Part shown: piece after piece, positions 42,525 through 50,940 of the stretch
How the letters are laid out: each line of letters starts with the position of its first letter
Numbering within the stretch: position 1 is the stretch's first letter
Origin: Streptomyces yatensis
Lineage (GTDB): Bacteria > Actinomycetota > Actinomycetes > Streptomycetales > Streptomycetaceae
Direction: 5' to 3'
Assembly (NCBI RefSeq): GCF_018069625.1
Contig: NZ_CP072941.1
Location: 1,922,001-1,986,000 of the forward strand
Length of the DNA: 64,000 bases
Program-made: the position numbers and the translations under genes
The notes under the pieces: model-generated
What the model saw: only the letters and a program-made list of their open reading frames with translations
What the model was told of the DNA's origin: nothing
Database searches by the model: none

Positions 42525-43670
42525 TCAACGGGACAGGACCGTGCAGGCGCTCACGCCGGGGGCGCCGTACACATGGGTGAAGCCGATCCTGGGGCGGTCC
42601 GGGACCTGGCGATCGCCGGCCCGGCCGCGCAGCTGCTGGACGACCTCGTAGACCTGGCGCAGCCCCGAGGCGCCGATGGGTTCGCCGTTGGCGATGCAGC
42701 CGCCGTCGGTGTTGACCGGCAGCGTCCCGTCGATCCCGGTGGCGCCGGAGGCGATCAGCCGCTCCTGCTCGCCGTCCTCGCAGAATCCGCACTCGGCCAT
42801 GTGCATGACCTCGGCACCGCTCTCGGTGTCCTGCAGCTGACACACGTCGACATCGCCGGGACCGAGCCCCGCCTCCTCGAAGGCGGCGGCCGAGGCGTCA
42901 CGGCTGACGCTGGTCAGTGTGCCCCCGGGAATCGATGGGCTGAACACCTCGAACGACCCGAAGCGCCGGGTGCGTACGGCCGCCGAGCGCAGGGTGACCG
43001 GTGTGCCGTCCATCGCGCGGGCGGCCTCGGGCGAGCAGAGGACCAGCGCCGCCGCGCCCGCTCCCGGGGAGCAGAACATGAAGCGGGTCAGCGGATCGCT
43101 GACCATGCCGGATGCCAGGACCTCGTCGGCGGACACCGGTTCACGACGCCATGCCTCGGAGGTCAGACCGCCGTTGCGGTACGCCTTCTCGGCGACCAGG
43201 GCGAGGGTCCGCGGGGTGATGCCGTGGTCGTGCATATAGCGCTGGATCTTCATACCGAAGAACTGGGTGGTCACCATCAGCCCGTCGCTGCCGTACTCCG
43301 CGCCCAGGCCCCAGTCCTCGGGCCTGGGGTCGAAGGCGCCGCGCGGGTGTTTGTCGAAGCCGACGGCGAGGACGACATCCGCCATGCCGGAGCGGATCGC
43401 GTTCACGGCGGAGACCAGCGCGCTGCCACCGGTGGCGCAGCCGTTCTTGACATTGACGAACGGCAGCCCGGTCAGGCCGAGTTGGGCCACCAGGGTGTCC
43501 GCGAGACCCGCGCTGTCGCTGCCGCCGAACGCGGCCCGCACCCGCGACCACGGGATCCCGGCGTCCGCCAGCGCGGCGTTGACGGCGGCGACGGCCAGCT
43601 GTCGGCCGGTCGCCTCCGACCGGCCGAACGGGGTGCGCCCCGCGCCGCAGATCAGCACATCGGTGCTCAC
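42525..43670 (-). CDS. Thiolase-like protein of the SCP-x/lipid-transfer group
   Basis: 381 aa from a GTG overlapping the DUF35 stop (GTGA). Typical SCP-x/ltp thiolase pattern: ICGAGRTPFGR, FGGSDSAGLADTLVAQLGLT, VKNGCATGGSALVSAVNAIR (Cys nucleophile), GADGLMVTT-type segments, SPGAGAAALVLCSP and NTDGGCIANGEPIGASGLRQ. These proteins pair with DUF35 OB-fold partners, as here, and act as thiolases or retro-aldolases on branched or cyclic substrates, e.g. in steroid side-chain removal. The adjacent DUF35 gene supports a two-component enzyme. Confidence 0.9.
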   Translation of the reverse strand: MSTDVLICGAGRTPFGRSEATGRQLAVAAVNAALADAGIPWSRVRAAFGGSDSAGLADTLVAQLGLTGLPFVNVKNGCATGGSALVSAVNAIRSGMADVVLAVGFDKHPRGAFDPRPEDWGLGAEYGSDGLMVTTQFFGMKIQRYMHDHGITPRTLALVAEKAYRNGGLTSEAWRREPVSADEVLASGMVSDPLTRFMFCSPGAGAAALVLCSPEAARAMDGTPVTLRSAAVRTRRFGSFEVFSPSIPGGTLTSVSRDASAAAFEEAGLGPGDVDVCQLQDTESGAEVMHMAECGFCEDGEQERLIASGATGIDGTLPVNTDGGCIANGEPIGASGLRQVYEVVQQLRGRAGDRQVPDRPRIGFTHVYGAPGVSACTVLSR

Positions 43671-44050
43671 GAGCCCTCCTCGCTCAGGGGTGTGGGCCTG
43701 GCCCGGGGCACTCCGGGACCGGCGGTCACGGAGAGCGGCATGCCGATGCGGACGGCGTCGAGGTCCTCGACATCGAGGACGGCGGCCACCCGCACACCCT
43801 CCGCCAGCTCGACATAGCCGAGCGCGAACGGTGTGAAGCCTCCGGGCGGGGCCTGGTAGGGCGGCGACTTGGGGGCGTACCGCTGCACCGTCCAGGTCCA
43901 CAGCGTGCCCGTGCCCTGGAGGGCCGCCGGATCGGCCGGCCCTCCGCAGCGCGGGCACGTGTCGTCCGCGGGGTACACCGTCACCGAGCAGCCGGAGCAG
44001 CGTGCGCCCTGGAGCCCGCCGGCGGCGGGGCTCCGCGGATCCGTGGTCAT
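43667..44050 (-). CDS. Zn-ribbon/OB-fold protein (DUF35), partner of the thiolase-like protein
   Basis: 127 aa from the ATG at 44050 (MTTDPRSPAAGGLQGARC). The N-terminal zinc ribbon has paired CxxC motifs (CSGC and CPRC); the OB-fold follows (GTLWTWTVQRYAP, FALGYVELAEGVRVAAVLD). DUF35 proteins bind acyl-CoA and hold it in a channel for a partner thiolase or aldolase. The four-base overlap with the thiolase-like gene makes the pairing near certain. The gene begins five bases after the hydratase stop. Confidence 0.88.
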   Translation of the reverse strand: MTTDPRSPAAGGLQGARCSGCSVTVYPADDTCPRCGGPADPAALQGTGTLWTWTVQRYAPKSPPYQAPPGGFTPFALGYVELAEGVRVAAVLDVEDLDAVRIGMPLSVTAGPGVPRARPTPLSEEGS

Positions 44051-44055
44051 CCGGA

Positions 44056-44844
44056 TCAGCGCCCCTGCCACTTGGGTTCGCGCTTCTCCAGGAACGCCGA
44101 CACGCCCTCGTTCGCGTCCTCCGAGTTGAGCGCCACGCCCACGGCGAGGTGCTCCATCACCATCAGCGACTGGGTGTCGGCGTCCAGGCTGCGGTCGATC
44201 GTCATCTTCGTGAGCCACATGGTGAAGGGGCTCTTGTCGGCGAGGTGGCTGATGAACTCCTCGACCGTCGCGTCCAGCTCGTCGGCCGGGGCCGACTTGT
44301 TGATCAGGCCGAACTCGGCGGCCTCGACGCCGGAGAGGAGCTTGCCGGTGAGCATCAGCTCCTTGGTCTTGCGGATGCCGATCATGCGCGGCACCCGGTA
44401 GATCGGACCGGCCCCGCCGAACAGCGCGCGGCGGATGTGGAAGTCGCCGATCTTCGCGTCGTCGGCGGAGATGGCGAAGTCGCAGGAGATCATGATCTCG
44501 AAGCCGCCTGCGGTGACATGGCCCTCCAGGACCGCGACCGAGGGGGTCTTCATCGAGTACAGGCGGTCGCACACCTTCGCGGACTTCACCGCGACGTCGA
44601 TCGCGTTCGACTTGCCGACGTACTCGGCCTTCAGGCTGTCGAGGTCGAACCCCGAGCAGAACGTGCCGCCACGGCCGCGCACCACCAGGACCCGGAGCTC
44701 GGGGTCCTCGTCCACCTCGGTGATGATCTCGTCGAGCCGGTCCAGGATCGGCACGGTGACGCAGTTCTTCTTCCACGGACGGTTGAGCCACACACGGGCG
44801 ACGTGGCCGTCGCGCTCGAACTGGATCTCTTCTTCCGTTGTCAT
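44056..44844 (-). CDS. Enoyl-CoA hydratase/isomerase family protein, first gene of the ten-gene operon
   Basis: 262 aa. Crotonase signatures: FCSGFDLDSLKAEYVGKSNA and VLEGHVTAGGFEIMISCDFA (oxyanion hole), then HIRRALFGGAGPIYRVPRMI, where the usual catalytic Glu positions are Ala/Gly, so it may be an isomerase, hydrolase or lyase. It starts with MTTEEEIQFERDGHVARVW. Operator site S3 lies 16-33 bp before its start. Its operon continues without large gaps to the thiolase ending at 35468. Confidence 0.9.
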   Translation of the reverse strand: MTTEEEIQFERDGHVARVWLNRPWKKNCVTVPILDRLDEIITEVDEDPELRVLVVRGRGGTFCSGFDLDSLKAEYVGKSNAIDVAVKSAKVCDRLYSMKTPSVAVLEGHVTAGGFEIMISCDFAISADDAKIGDFHIRRALFGGAGPIYRVPRMIGIRKTKELMLTGKLLSGVEAAEFGLINKSAPADELDATVEEFISHLADKSPFTMWLTKMTIDRSLDADTQSLMVMEHLAVGVALNSEDANEGVSAFLEKREPKWQGR

Positions 44845-44859
44845 CCCTCACCCCTCTGA

Positions 44860-44877
44860 AACTGAACTGAATTCACT
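44860..44877. promoter_or_regulatory. Operator site S3 (ten-gene operon)
   Basis: AACTGAACTGAATTCACT, containing ACTGAACT and an overlapping TGAATTCA palindrome. It sits immediately upstream of the leading hydratase gene, on the likely promoter or leader. Confidence 0.6.
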
Positions 44878-44938
44878 ACAACTTTGATTCCAGAGCCGCA
44901 CGGTGTCAAGCCCTTGATCGAGACACACCTACTCGGGT

Positions 44939-46123
44939 TCAGGCAGCGGGGCGGGTGGCGAGGCCGACGAGCCCGGCGAGCCGGGTCCGGTGCTGGTCCG
45001 CCGTCCCGAACAGCACCTCGGCGCCGCGCGCCCGGCGGACATACAGATGCGCCGGGTGCTCCCAGGTGAAGCCGATCCCGCCGTGCAGCTGGACGTACTC
45101 GGCCGTGGCCAGGCGGAAGGTCTCGGAGCAGACCACGGCGGCGGCACAGGCGGCCACCGGGAGCTGCGGTGAGGCGATGGCGGCACAGGCGGTCGCGTAC
45201 GCGGACCCCGAGCGCGCCGCCTCCAGCGCCACCAGCACATCGGCCAGCCGGTGCTTGACGGCCTGGAAGGATCCGATGGGGCGCCCGAACTGGTGGCGCT
45301 GCGCCACGAAGGCGACCGTGGCGTCCAGCGCGTGCCCACTGCCGCCGACCTGCTCGGCCGCCAGCGCGGCCCGCCCGGTGTCCAGCGTGGCCGAAACCGC
45401 TCCCTCGGCCTCCTCCGCCGTGCCCACGGCAGTGGCCGGGGCACCCATGAATTCCACGAGCGCCTGGCGCCGCGTCTCGTCCAGGACGCGGCGCGGAGTG
45501 CGCCGGCAGGTGCCGGGGGCGGGCTCACAGGCGAAGAGCCGAGGTCCGGCGGGTGTCCCGGCCCGCGCCAGGAGCAGATCCGCACCGGCCCCGTCGAGCA
45601 CGAAGTCCGCCCGGCCGCGCAGCACCCAGCCGCCGCTCCCCCGTTCCGCGGTGATGGCGAGTTCACGGGACTCATCGGGCCCGCCGACGCCATCGGGGCG
45701 GTCATCGGGGCCGAACCCGGCCACGGTGGCGGTGAGCGTGCCGTCGGCGATCCGGGGCAGATAGCGCTCACACGCCGTACGGTCGCCACTGAACAGCAGG
45801 GCTTGTGCGGCCAGGACCACCGTGGACAGCAGCGGCGCGCAGTACAGGGCGCGCCCGGATTCCTCCAGGGCCACGGCCAGTTCGGCGAAGGTGAAGCCCG
45901 ACCCGCCGTACTCCTCCGGAATGGCCAGGCCGTGGACGCCGATCTCGCCCGCGAGCCGCGCCCAGAGCGCTTCGTCGTATCCGCGCGGGGTGGCCAGATG
46001 CTTGCGCACGTCCTCGACGCCACTCGCCTCGGCGTAGAGGTCCCGCAAGACGGTGCGCAGTTGTCGCTGTTCATCGGTTGCGGACAGCAGCTGGGGGTCG
46101 ATCTCGGGGTGGCGACGGTGCAT
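44939..46123 (-). CDS. Acyl-CoA dehydrogenase (FadE, second-subunit type)
   Basis: 394 aa. It has N-terminal LAIPEEYGGSGFTFAELAVA, LEESGRALYCAPLLSTVVLA and a C-terminal YVQLHGGIGFTWEHPAHLYV motif characteristic of actinobacterial FadE proteins that pair as heterodimers (alpha2beta2) in steroid degradation. The classical SETEAGSD flavin loop is weak, as expected for the non-catalytic or divergent partner. It is expressed alone behind operator S4 and so could pair with a FadE from a neighbouring operon (inference). Confidence 0.9.
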   Translation of the reverse strand: MHRRHPEIDPQLLSATDEQRQLRTVLRDLYAEASGVEDVRKHLATPRGYDEALWARLAGEIGVHGLAIPEEYGGSGFTFAELAVALEESGRALYCAPLLSTVVLAAQALLFSGDRTACERYLPRIADGTLTATVAGFGPDDRPDGVGGPDESRELAITAERGSGGWVLRGRADFVLDGAGADLLLARAGTPAGPRLFACEPAPGTCRRTPRRVLDETRRQALVEFMGAPATAVGTAEEAEGAVSATLDTGRAALAAEQVGGSGHALDATVAFVAQRHQFGRPIGSFQAVKHRLADVLVALEAARSGSAYATACAAIASPQLPVAACAAAVVCSETFRLATAEYVQLHGGIGFTWEHPAHLYVRRARGAEVLFGTADQHRTRLAGLVGLATRPAA

Positions 46124-46163
46124 GGGATCTCCATCGTGCTCGTACGGCGGGCGAGGAGCTCAA

Positions 46164-46179
46164 GAATTGAACTCAATTC
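46164..46179. promoter_or_regulatory. Operator site S4 (solo acyl-CoA dehydrogenase)
   Basis: GAATTGAACTCAATTC: perfect 7-bp arms (GAATTGA/TCAATTC) around AC. It lies 41 bp upstream of the acyl-CoA dehydrogenase start and is the most symmetrical member of the set. Confidence 0.7.
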
Positions 46180-46226
46180 ACGACCGTAGGCATGGGACTC
46201 CAGGCAGGCAAGAGCATCCGGCGCCA

Positions 46227-46285
46227 GGATCGGGGCGGGCGGGATCGGGGCGGGCGGGATCGGGGCGGGCCGGATGGGGGCGGGC
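46227..46285. repeat. Four tandem copies of a 15-bp G-rich unit
   Basis: Units of GGATCGGGGCGGGCG (three near-exact, the fourth GGATGGGGGCGGGC) between the acyl-CoA dehydrogenase promoter and the SDR stop. Every unit has GGGG and GGG runs, so a G-quadruplex or a transcript-terminating structure is possible. Confidence 0.85.
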
Positions 46286-46295
46286 CCGGATCCGC

Positions 46296-47114
46296 TCAGG
46301 CGGTGAACCGGCCACCGTTGGCGAGCAGCACCGCGCCGACGAGGTTCGCCGCGGCATCGCTCGCGAGGAAGAGGGCGATCTCGGATATCTCCTCGGGCGT
46401 CGCGTACGGGCGCACCCGCGGATCGGCGAATGCCGACCGCAGCGCCTCGGGGGTGCGAGCCGCCATCCCCGTGTCCGTCGGCCCCGGCGCCACCAGGTTC
46501 ACGCGGATCCCGGACGCGATGACCTCCTTGGCCACAGCCTGGGCCAGGGCGTGCACACCCGCCTTGGAGGCGGCGTAGTGCGGGTAGCCGACGGGCGCGT
46601 CGAAGGCCGACGACGATCCGATCACCACGATCGCCCCGGTCCCGCGGGGCCGCATGACCCGCACCGCGGCGCGCAGCACATGGAAGGTTCCGTCCAGGTT
46701 CACCCGCAGGACCCGCTGCCAGGAGGCGTCGTCGAGGGAGTCGGTCAGCTCGACCGGCCGCCCTTCGACGGCCGCGTCCGCGATGCGCTGCTTGGCCTCC
46801 GGATCGTCGACCCCCGCCGCGTGCACCAGGACGTCGAGGCGCCCGTGGCGCCGCAGTACGTCCTGGAAGGCGCTGTCGACGCCCGCCGCATCCGTGACGC
46901 CGAGTGCGACCGCCCGGGCGGCGGGCAGTTCCTCGGCGACCGCCGCCGCGCCGTCGCCGTTCACATCCGCCAGGACGACGGCCCGCGCGCCTTCCGCGGC
47001 CAGCTGCCGGGCGACCGCCGCGCCCATGCCCGAGGCGGCTCCCGTCACCATCGCGACCCTGCCGGCGAACCTCCCCGCACGGACCTCTTCATGCGCCACC
47101 TCTTCGTGCGTCAC
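46296..47114 (-). CDS. SDR family oxidoreductase
   Basis: 272 aa. Motifs: VAMVTGAASGMGAAVARQLA, VHAAGVDDPEAKQRIADAAV (NAG variant HAAG), IGSSSAFDAPVGYPHYAASK (catalytic Ser/Tyr/Lys) and VNLVAPGPTDTGMAARTPE. It is NAD(P)-dependent; the substrate is unknown. It is transcribed divergently from the zinc alcohol dehydrogenase gene, and both start regions flank a weak TGAA-N5-TTCA site. A 15-bp G-rich repeat follows its stop. Confidence 0.92.
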   Translation of the reverse strand: MTHEEVAHEEVRAGRFAGRVAMVTGAASGMGAAVARQLAAEGARAVVLADVNGDGAAAVAEELPAARAVALGVTDAAGVDSAFQDVLRRHGRLDVLVHAAGVDDPEAKQRIADAAVEGRPVELTDSLDDASWQRVLRVNLDGTFHVLRAAVRVMRPRGTGAIVVIGSSSAFDAPVGYPHYAASKAGVHALAQAVAKEVIASGIRVNLVAPGPTDTGMAARTPEALRSAFADPRVRPYATPEEISEIALFLASDAAANLVGAVLLANGGRFTA

Positions 47115-47146
47115 GCCGATCCCCTTCCGTTGCTCCGACCATCTAT

Positions 47147-47159
47147 TGAACCGACTTCA
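47147..47159. promoter_or_regulatory. Weak operator-like site S5 between SDR and zinc ADH genes
   Basis: TGAACCGACTTCA: TGAA and TTCA half-sites with a five-base centre. It resembles the other sites only in its half-sites, so it is the least certain of the set. Confidence 0.3.
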
Positions 47160-47209
47160 CCTCTGTTACCGTGGCAGCCGCAGCGCTGACAAGACCCGGG
47201 ACGGTGACG

Positions 47210-48250
47210 ATGAGGGCACTGCGACTGACGGCCTGGGGCGAGGCTCCGGCATCGGCAGAGGTGGAGCGGCCCGTCCCCCACGGCACCGAGGTGCTGGTGC
47301 GGGTCGAAGCCGCCGGTCTGTGCCGCTCCGACCTGCATGTCATCGACGGCGCTCCGGGCGCACTCCCCTACCGGCTGCCGTTCACCCTCGGCCACGAGGT
47401 CGCCGGGCAGGTCACGGCCCTGGGGCCCGCCGCCGACGGGGTGAGCGCGGGTGACCGCGTGGTGCTCTACGGGCCGTGGGGCTGCGGCTCCTGCGCACGG
47501 TGCGCCGCGGGCGCCGACAACTACTGCGACCGGCGGAACACCCTCGCCTGGCACGGGGCGGGCCTGGGCCGGGACGGCGGAATGGCCGAGTACGTGCTCG
47601 TCCCGTCCGCCGGCCAGCTGGTGCCGATCGGCGACCTGCCGGCCGACCAGGCGGCCCCGCTCTCCGACGCGGGCCTGACGTCCTACCACGCCGTGGCCGG
47701 GCTCCGGCACGCACTCGGCGAGGACACCACCGCCGTCGTCATCGGCGTCGGCGGGCTCGGCCACCTGGCCGTCCAGGCCCTCCGCGCGACCACCGCGAGC
47801 CGTGTGCTGGCGGTGGATGTGCGGGAGGACGCCCTGGCTCTCGCGGACCGCTCCGGCGCGGACTTCAGCACCCTGATGCGACCGGACACCGCCCGCGTCC
47901 TGAGGGCGCGCAGCGGAGGCGTGGGGGCGGACGCCGTATTCGACTTCGTCGGCGCCCCACAGACGCTGGAACTCGCGACCGGCGTCCTGCGCTCCGGCGG
48001 CGAACTCGCCGTCGTGGGAAGCGGAGGCGGCAGCCTGACGGTCTCGAAGCCGGGCGTCCTGCCGGCCGGTTTCCGGCTTTCACTGCCCTTCTGGGGAACG
48101 CGCCACGAACTGGCCGCGGTCGTCGCGCTGGCGCGTTCGGGGGCACTGCACGTCGAGACGGAGCGCTTCCCGCTGTCCGCCGCCGCGGAGGCGATCGACC
48201 GGCTTCGCGGGGGCCGGGTGCGGGGCCGGACCGTGCTCGTGCCGGACTGA
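47210..48250 (+). CDS. Zinc-dependent alcohol dehydrogenase (MDR family)
   Basis: 346 aa from the ATG at 47210; an in-frame GTG at 47171 is an alternative. Catalytic zinc ligands: Cys in GLCRSDLHVIDG (about 38) and His in LGHEVAGQVTALG (about 62). The structural-zinc lobe has four Cys (CGSCARCAAGADNYC, about 92-106). The cofactor loop is VVIGVGGLGHLAVQALRA. It probably oxidises a primary or secondary alcohol intermediate with NAD. It is divergent from an SDR and followed by another SDR on the same strand. Confidence 0.92.
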   Translation: MRALRLTAWGEAPASAEVERPVPHGTEVLVRVEAAGLCRSDLHVIDGAPGALPYRLPFTLGHEVAGQVTALGPAADGVSAGDRVVLYGPWGCGSCARCAAGADNYCDRRNTLAWHGAGLGRDGGMAEYVLVPSAGQLVPIGDLPADQAAPLSDAGLTSYHAVAGLRHALGEDTTAVVIGVGGLGHLAVQALRATTASRVLAVDVREDALALADRSGADFSTLMRPDTARVLRARSGGVGADAVFDFVGAPQTLELATGVLRSGGELAVVGSGGGSLTVSKPGVLPAGFRLSLPFWGTRHELAAVVALARSGALHVETERFPLSAAAEAIDRLRGGRVRGRTVLVPD

Positions 48251-48402
48251 GCACCTTCGCGGTGGACTGATGGCTCCGGCTCATGGACGCGGGGCTCAGG
48301 CACGCGCGGGGCTCAGCGACGCGCGGGCGCACTGGCGCGCGGACGCACTGGCGCGTGGACGCACGAATGCGGCAACTCACCGACGCGGAAGGGAAGTTCA
48401 GC

Positions 48403-49143
48403 ATGCGCTTCGACGGAAAGGTGGCGATCGTCACCGGCGGCGCCCGGGGTATGGGTGCCACGCATGTACGGGGGCTGGTCGCGGAGGGCGCCCGGGTCGC
48501 CGTCTGTGACGTCCTGGACGACGAGGGGGAGGCCCTGGCCGGGGAACTCCCCGACACGCGGTACTGCCACCTCGACGTCACCGACGAAGCGCAGTGGCAG
48601 TCCGTCGTCCGTACGGTCGAGCACACCCTGGGCCCCGTGGACGTCCTGGTCAACAACGCGGGGATCATGCTCTACGGCGGTGTGGAGCAGCAGTCGCCCG
48701 ACCACTTCCGCCGGATCGTCGACGTCAATCTGGTGGGCGCGTTCCTCGGGATGCACACCGTCCTCCCCGGCATGCGCGACCGCGGCCGTGGAGTCGTCGT
48801 CAACGTCTCATCGGCCGCCGGCATGACGGGTTTCGCCGGTGGCATCGGCTATGTGGCGAGCAAGTGGGGGGTGCGTGGGATGACCAAGGCCGCCGCACTG
48901 GACATGGCGGGCAGCGGGGTGCGGGTGAACTCCGTCCACCCGGGTGTCATCCGTACGCCCATGGGTGAGACCGCCTCACCCGCGCTCTTCGCCCATCAGC
49001 CGGTGCGGCGCATCGGGGAGCCCGAGGAGGTCACCCGCATGGTGCTCTTCCTGGCGAGCGACGACGCCTCGTACACGACGGGCGGGGAGTTCCTCATCGA
49101 CGGCGGCCAGACCATCGGCCACGGCGGCCACTCCGCGGATTAG
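48403..49143 (+). CDS. SDR family oxidoreductase (3-alpha/20-beta-hydroxysteroid dehydrogenase-like)
   Basis: 246 aa from an ATG with GGAAGGGAAG upstream; an in-frame ATG further up (48367) lies in a repetitive leader. Motifs: VAIVTGGARGMGATHVRGLV, VNNAGIMLYGGVEQQSPDHF, NVSSAAGMTGFAGGIGYVAS (YVASK catalytic) and HPGVIRTPMGE. The pattern GARGMGATH and HPGVIRTPM is that of bacterial 3-alpha(20-beta)-hydroxysteroid dehydrogenases. Substrate specificity is not proven. Its stop region is duplicated (see findings). Confidence 0.9.
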   Translation: MRFDGKVAIVTGGARGMGATHVRGLVAEGARVAVCDVLDDEGEALAGELPDTRYCHLDVTDEAQWQSVVRTVEHTLGPVDVLVNNAGIMLYGGVEQQSPDHFRRIVDVNLVGAFLGMHTVLPGMRDRGRGVVVNVSSAAGMTGFAGGIGYVASKWGVRGMTKAAALDMAGSGVRVNSVHPGVIRTPMGETASPALFAHQPVRRIGEPEEVTRMVLFLASDDASYTTGGEFLIDGGQTIGHGGHSAD

Positions 49144-49219
49144 AACCACTCCGCGGATGAGAGCGCCGCCGAGCCCGCGGCCGTGCGTGGCGCCTGCCGC
49201 CGCCACGGCCGAACCCCCG

Positions 49220-50539
49220 CTACACATCCTTGCGGACGGTGAGCAGGGAACCGATGCCGATCAGACAGACCAGCATGACGAAGAACGCCGGGGAGAGCAG
49301 GTTCCCGGTCCGGTCGACCAGGAAGGCCGCGATGTACGGAGCCGTGCCGCCCGCGAGGACCGTGCCGACGTTGTACCCGATCGCCATACCGGTGTAGCGG
49401 ACCCGGCGTTCGAACAGATGCGGCCACAGACTCGCCGCCGGGACCTGCACGAACGCACTGCTCAGCATCAGGAGCAGATACGCCAGACCGGCCAGCGCCA
49501 GGCTGTCCTGGCCCATCAGCAGCATCGCGGGGTAGGCGGTCACCAGGAAGCCCAGCAGCCCGCCCATCAGGACGCGACGGCAGCCGAACCGGGCGGCGAG
49601 CCGGCCGGCCGGCACCATCAGCAGCACGGTGACGAGCACGACACCCGCGGACAGCCAGTACACCAGCGTGGTGTCGTATCCCAGGTTGCTGGTCATGTAG
49701 ATGCCGATGTACGTCAGCCCGAGGAAGATGGCGCCGCCCTGCGCCATGGCCAGGCCGATGGACTGCAGCAGCGCCGTACGGTGGGTGGCCAGAACCTCTC
49801 GGATCGGTGCCGCGGGGATGTCGGCGCGTTCTGCGGCCTTCTTGAATTCCGGGGTGTCCTCGATCCGCAGCCGGGCCCACAGACAGAGGAGGGTGAGCGG
49901 CACGGCCATCAGGAAGGGCAGCCGCCAGCCCCAGTCGCCCATCTGTTCCTTGGTGGTGAGGGCGGAGATCGCCCCGGCCGTGGCGGCCGCGAACATGAAC
50001 CCGAGATTGGAGCCGATGGGCGTGACGGAGCCGAGGAAGGCTCTGCGTCCGGGTGGCGCCGACTCGTAGATATAGGTGTAGGCGCCGACCGACTCGCCGC
50101 CCGAGGAGATGCCCTGTGCCAGCCGGGTGATGAAGAGAAGAATCGCGGCGAACACACCGATCTGGCTGTAGGTCGGCAGCAGTCCGGTGAGGCTGCTGGC
50201 CACCCCCATGCACAGCACCGAGGAGACCAGCGCCTTGCGGCGCCCCCAGCGGTCGCCGATCCATCCGAAGAAGACACCGCCGATCGGCCGCACCACGAGG
50301 CCCGTGGCGAACACCGCGAGCGCCGCCAGCGTCGAGGCCGCCGGATCGTCGCCCGGGAAGAACTGCGGGGCGATGGCCACGGCGAGATAGCCGTAGACAC
50401 TGAAATCGAAGTACTCGATCAGGGTGCCGATGCTCCCGGCGAGCATCGCGCGGCGCACCGTACGGGGATCGTACGACGCCGACTCCTCGGGCGGCGCGGG
50501 CTCCTCCCCCGGCGGCGCGGGCTGCTGTGTGGTGCTCAT
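49220..50539 (-). CDS. MFS transporter of the metabolite:H+ symporter (MHS) type
   Basis: 439 aa, about 12 membrane helices. The MHS signatures are present: LIEYFDFSVYGYLAVAIAPQ, FGWIGDRWGRRKALVSSVLC (loop 2-3), RLAQGISSGGESVGAYTYIY, and a loop with RIEDTPEFKKAAERADIPAA. MHS carriers import organic acids such as shikimate, proline/betaine or aromatic acids with protons. Preceded by operator S6, it is the probable uptake system for the acid degraded by this island. The N-terminal 25 residues are Pro/Glu-rich. Confidence 0.92.
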   Translation of the reverse strand: MSTTQQPAPPGEEPAPPEESASYDPRTVRRAMLAGSIGTLIEYFDFSVYGYLAVAIAPQFFPGDDPAASTLAALAVFATGLVVRPIGGVFFGWIGDRWGRRKALVSSVLCMGVASSLTGLLPTYSQIGVFAAILLFITRLAQGISSGGESVGAYTYIYESAPPGRRAFLGSVTPIGSNLGFMFAAATAGAISALTTKEQMGDWGWRLPFLMAVPLTLLCLWARLRIEDTPEFKKAAERADIPAAPIREVLATHRTALLQSIGLAMAQGGAIFLGLTYIGIYMTSNLGYDTTLVYWLSAGVVLVTVLLMVPAGRLAARFGCRRVLMGGLLGFLVTAYPAMLLMGQDSLALAGLAYLLLMLSSAFVQVPAASLWPHLFERRVRYTGMAIGYNVGTVLAGGTAPYIAAFLVDRTGNLLSPAFFVMLVCLIGIGSLLTVRKDV

Positions 50540-50600
50540 GATCCGGCTCCCTTCCCCGCGGCACGGTCCGGTACCCTGCCGACGCCCGGGACGCTACAGA

Positions 50601-50612
50601 ACTGAACTCAGT
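50601..50612. promoter_or_regulatory. Operator site S6 (MHS transporter)
   Basis: ACTGAACTCAGT: perfect 5-bp arms around AC, sharing the core CTGAACTCAG with S1 and S2. It lies about 62 bp upstream of the transporter start. Confidence 0.7.
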
Positions 50613-50788
50613 ACAGCTAGCCGTCGAACGGGAGTTTTCTCCGGGGACGCGGCGGAGACCCTCGACCCCATCCCGCGCGCGAGGCCGGAAGGCTTCGTGC
50701 ATACGACGTCTGACCTGCTGCTCTGTCGGCAGCGGAGTGCCGTGCGAGAGAGTCGCCGCATCGGCGCACGCCCGACCGGTTGATGATC

Positions 50789-50805
50789 TGAATTGGATTC
50801 GGTTT
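50789..50805. promoter_or_regulatory. Motif S7 (second type of operator, acyl-CoA dehydrogenase promoter)
   Basis: TGAATTGGATTCGGTTT, identical over all 17 bases to the reverse complement at 55569-55585. The inner GAATTGGATTC is a perfect 4-3-4 palindrome. It lies about 140 bp upstream of the GTG at 50941. Confidence 0.7.
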
Positions 50806-50940
50806 ACTCGTAAGGGGCGGGGCGCACCGGATGCGGTGCCCGCGCCTGGGATCTGCTTCGCAGCGCGGGTACGCGGTCGCGCGCCCATGACGCGAAGTGT
50901 CGCCGTACAGGTAGGCAGTAGCCAAGCTCGGGAGTGCAAC

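Larger units (their letters stand above)
50540..50940. other. 401-bp divergent control region
   Basis: The gap lies between the MHS transporter and the acyl-CoA dehydrogenase. It contains operator S6 near the transporter and site S7 nearer the dehydrogenase. No reading frame in it is convincing. A second ATG at 50887 in frame with the dehydrogenase lacks a ribosome-binding site. Confidence 0.6.
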
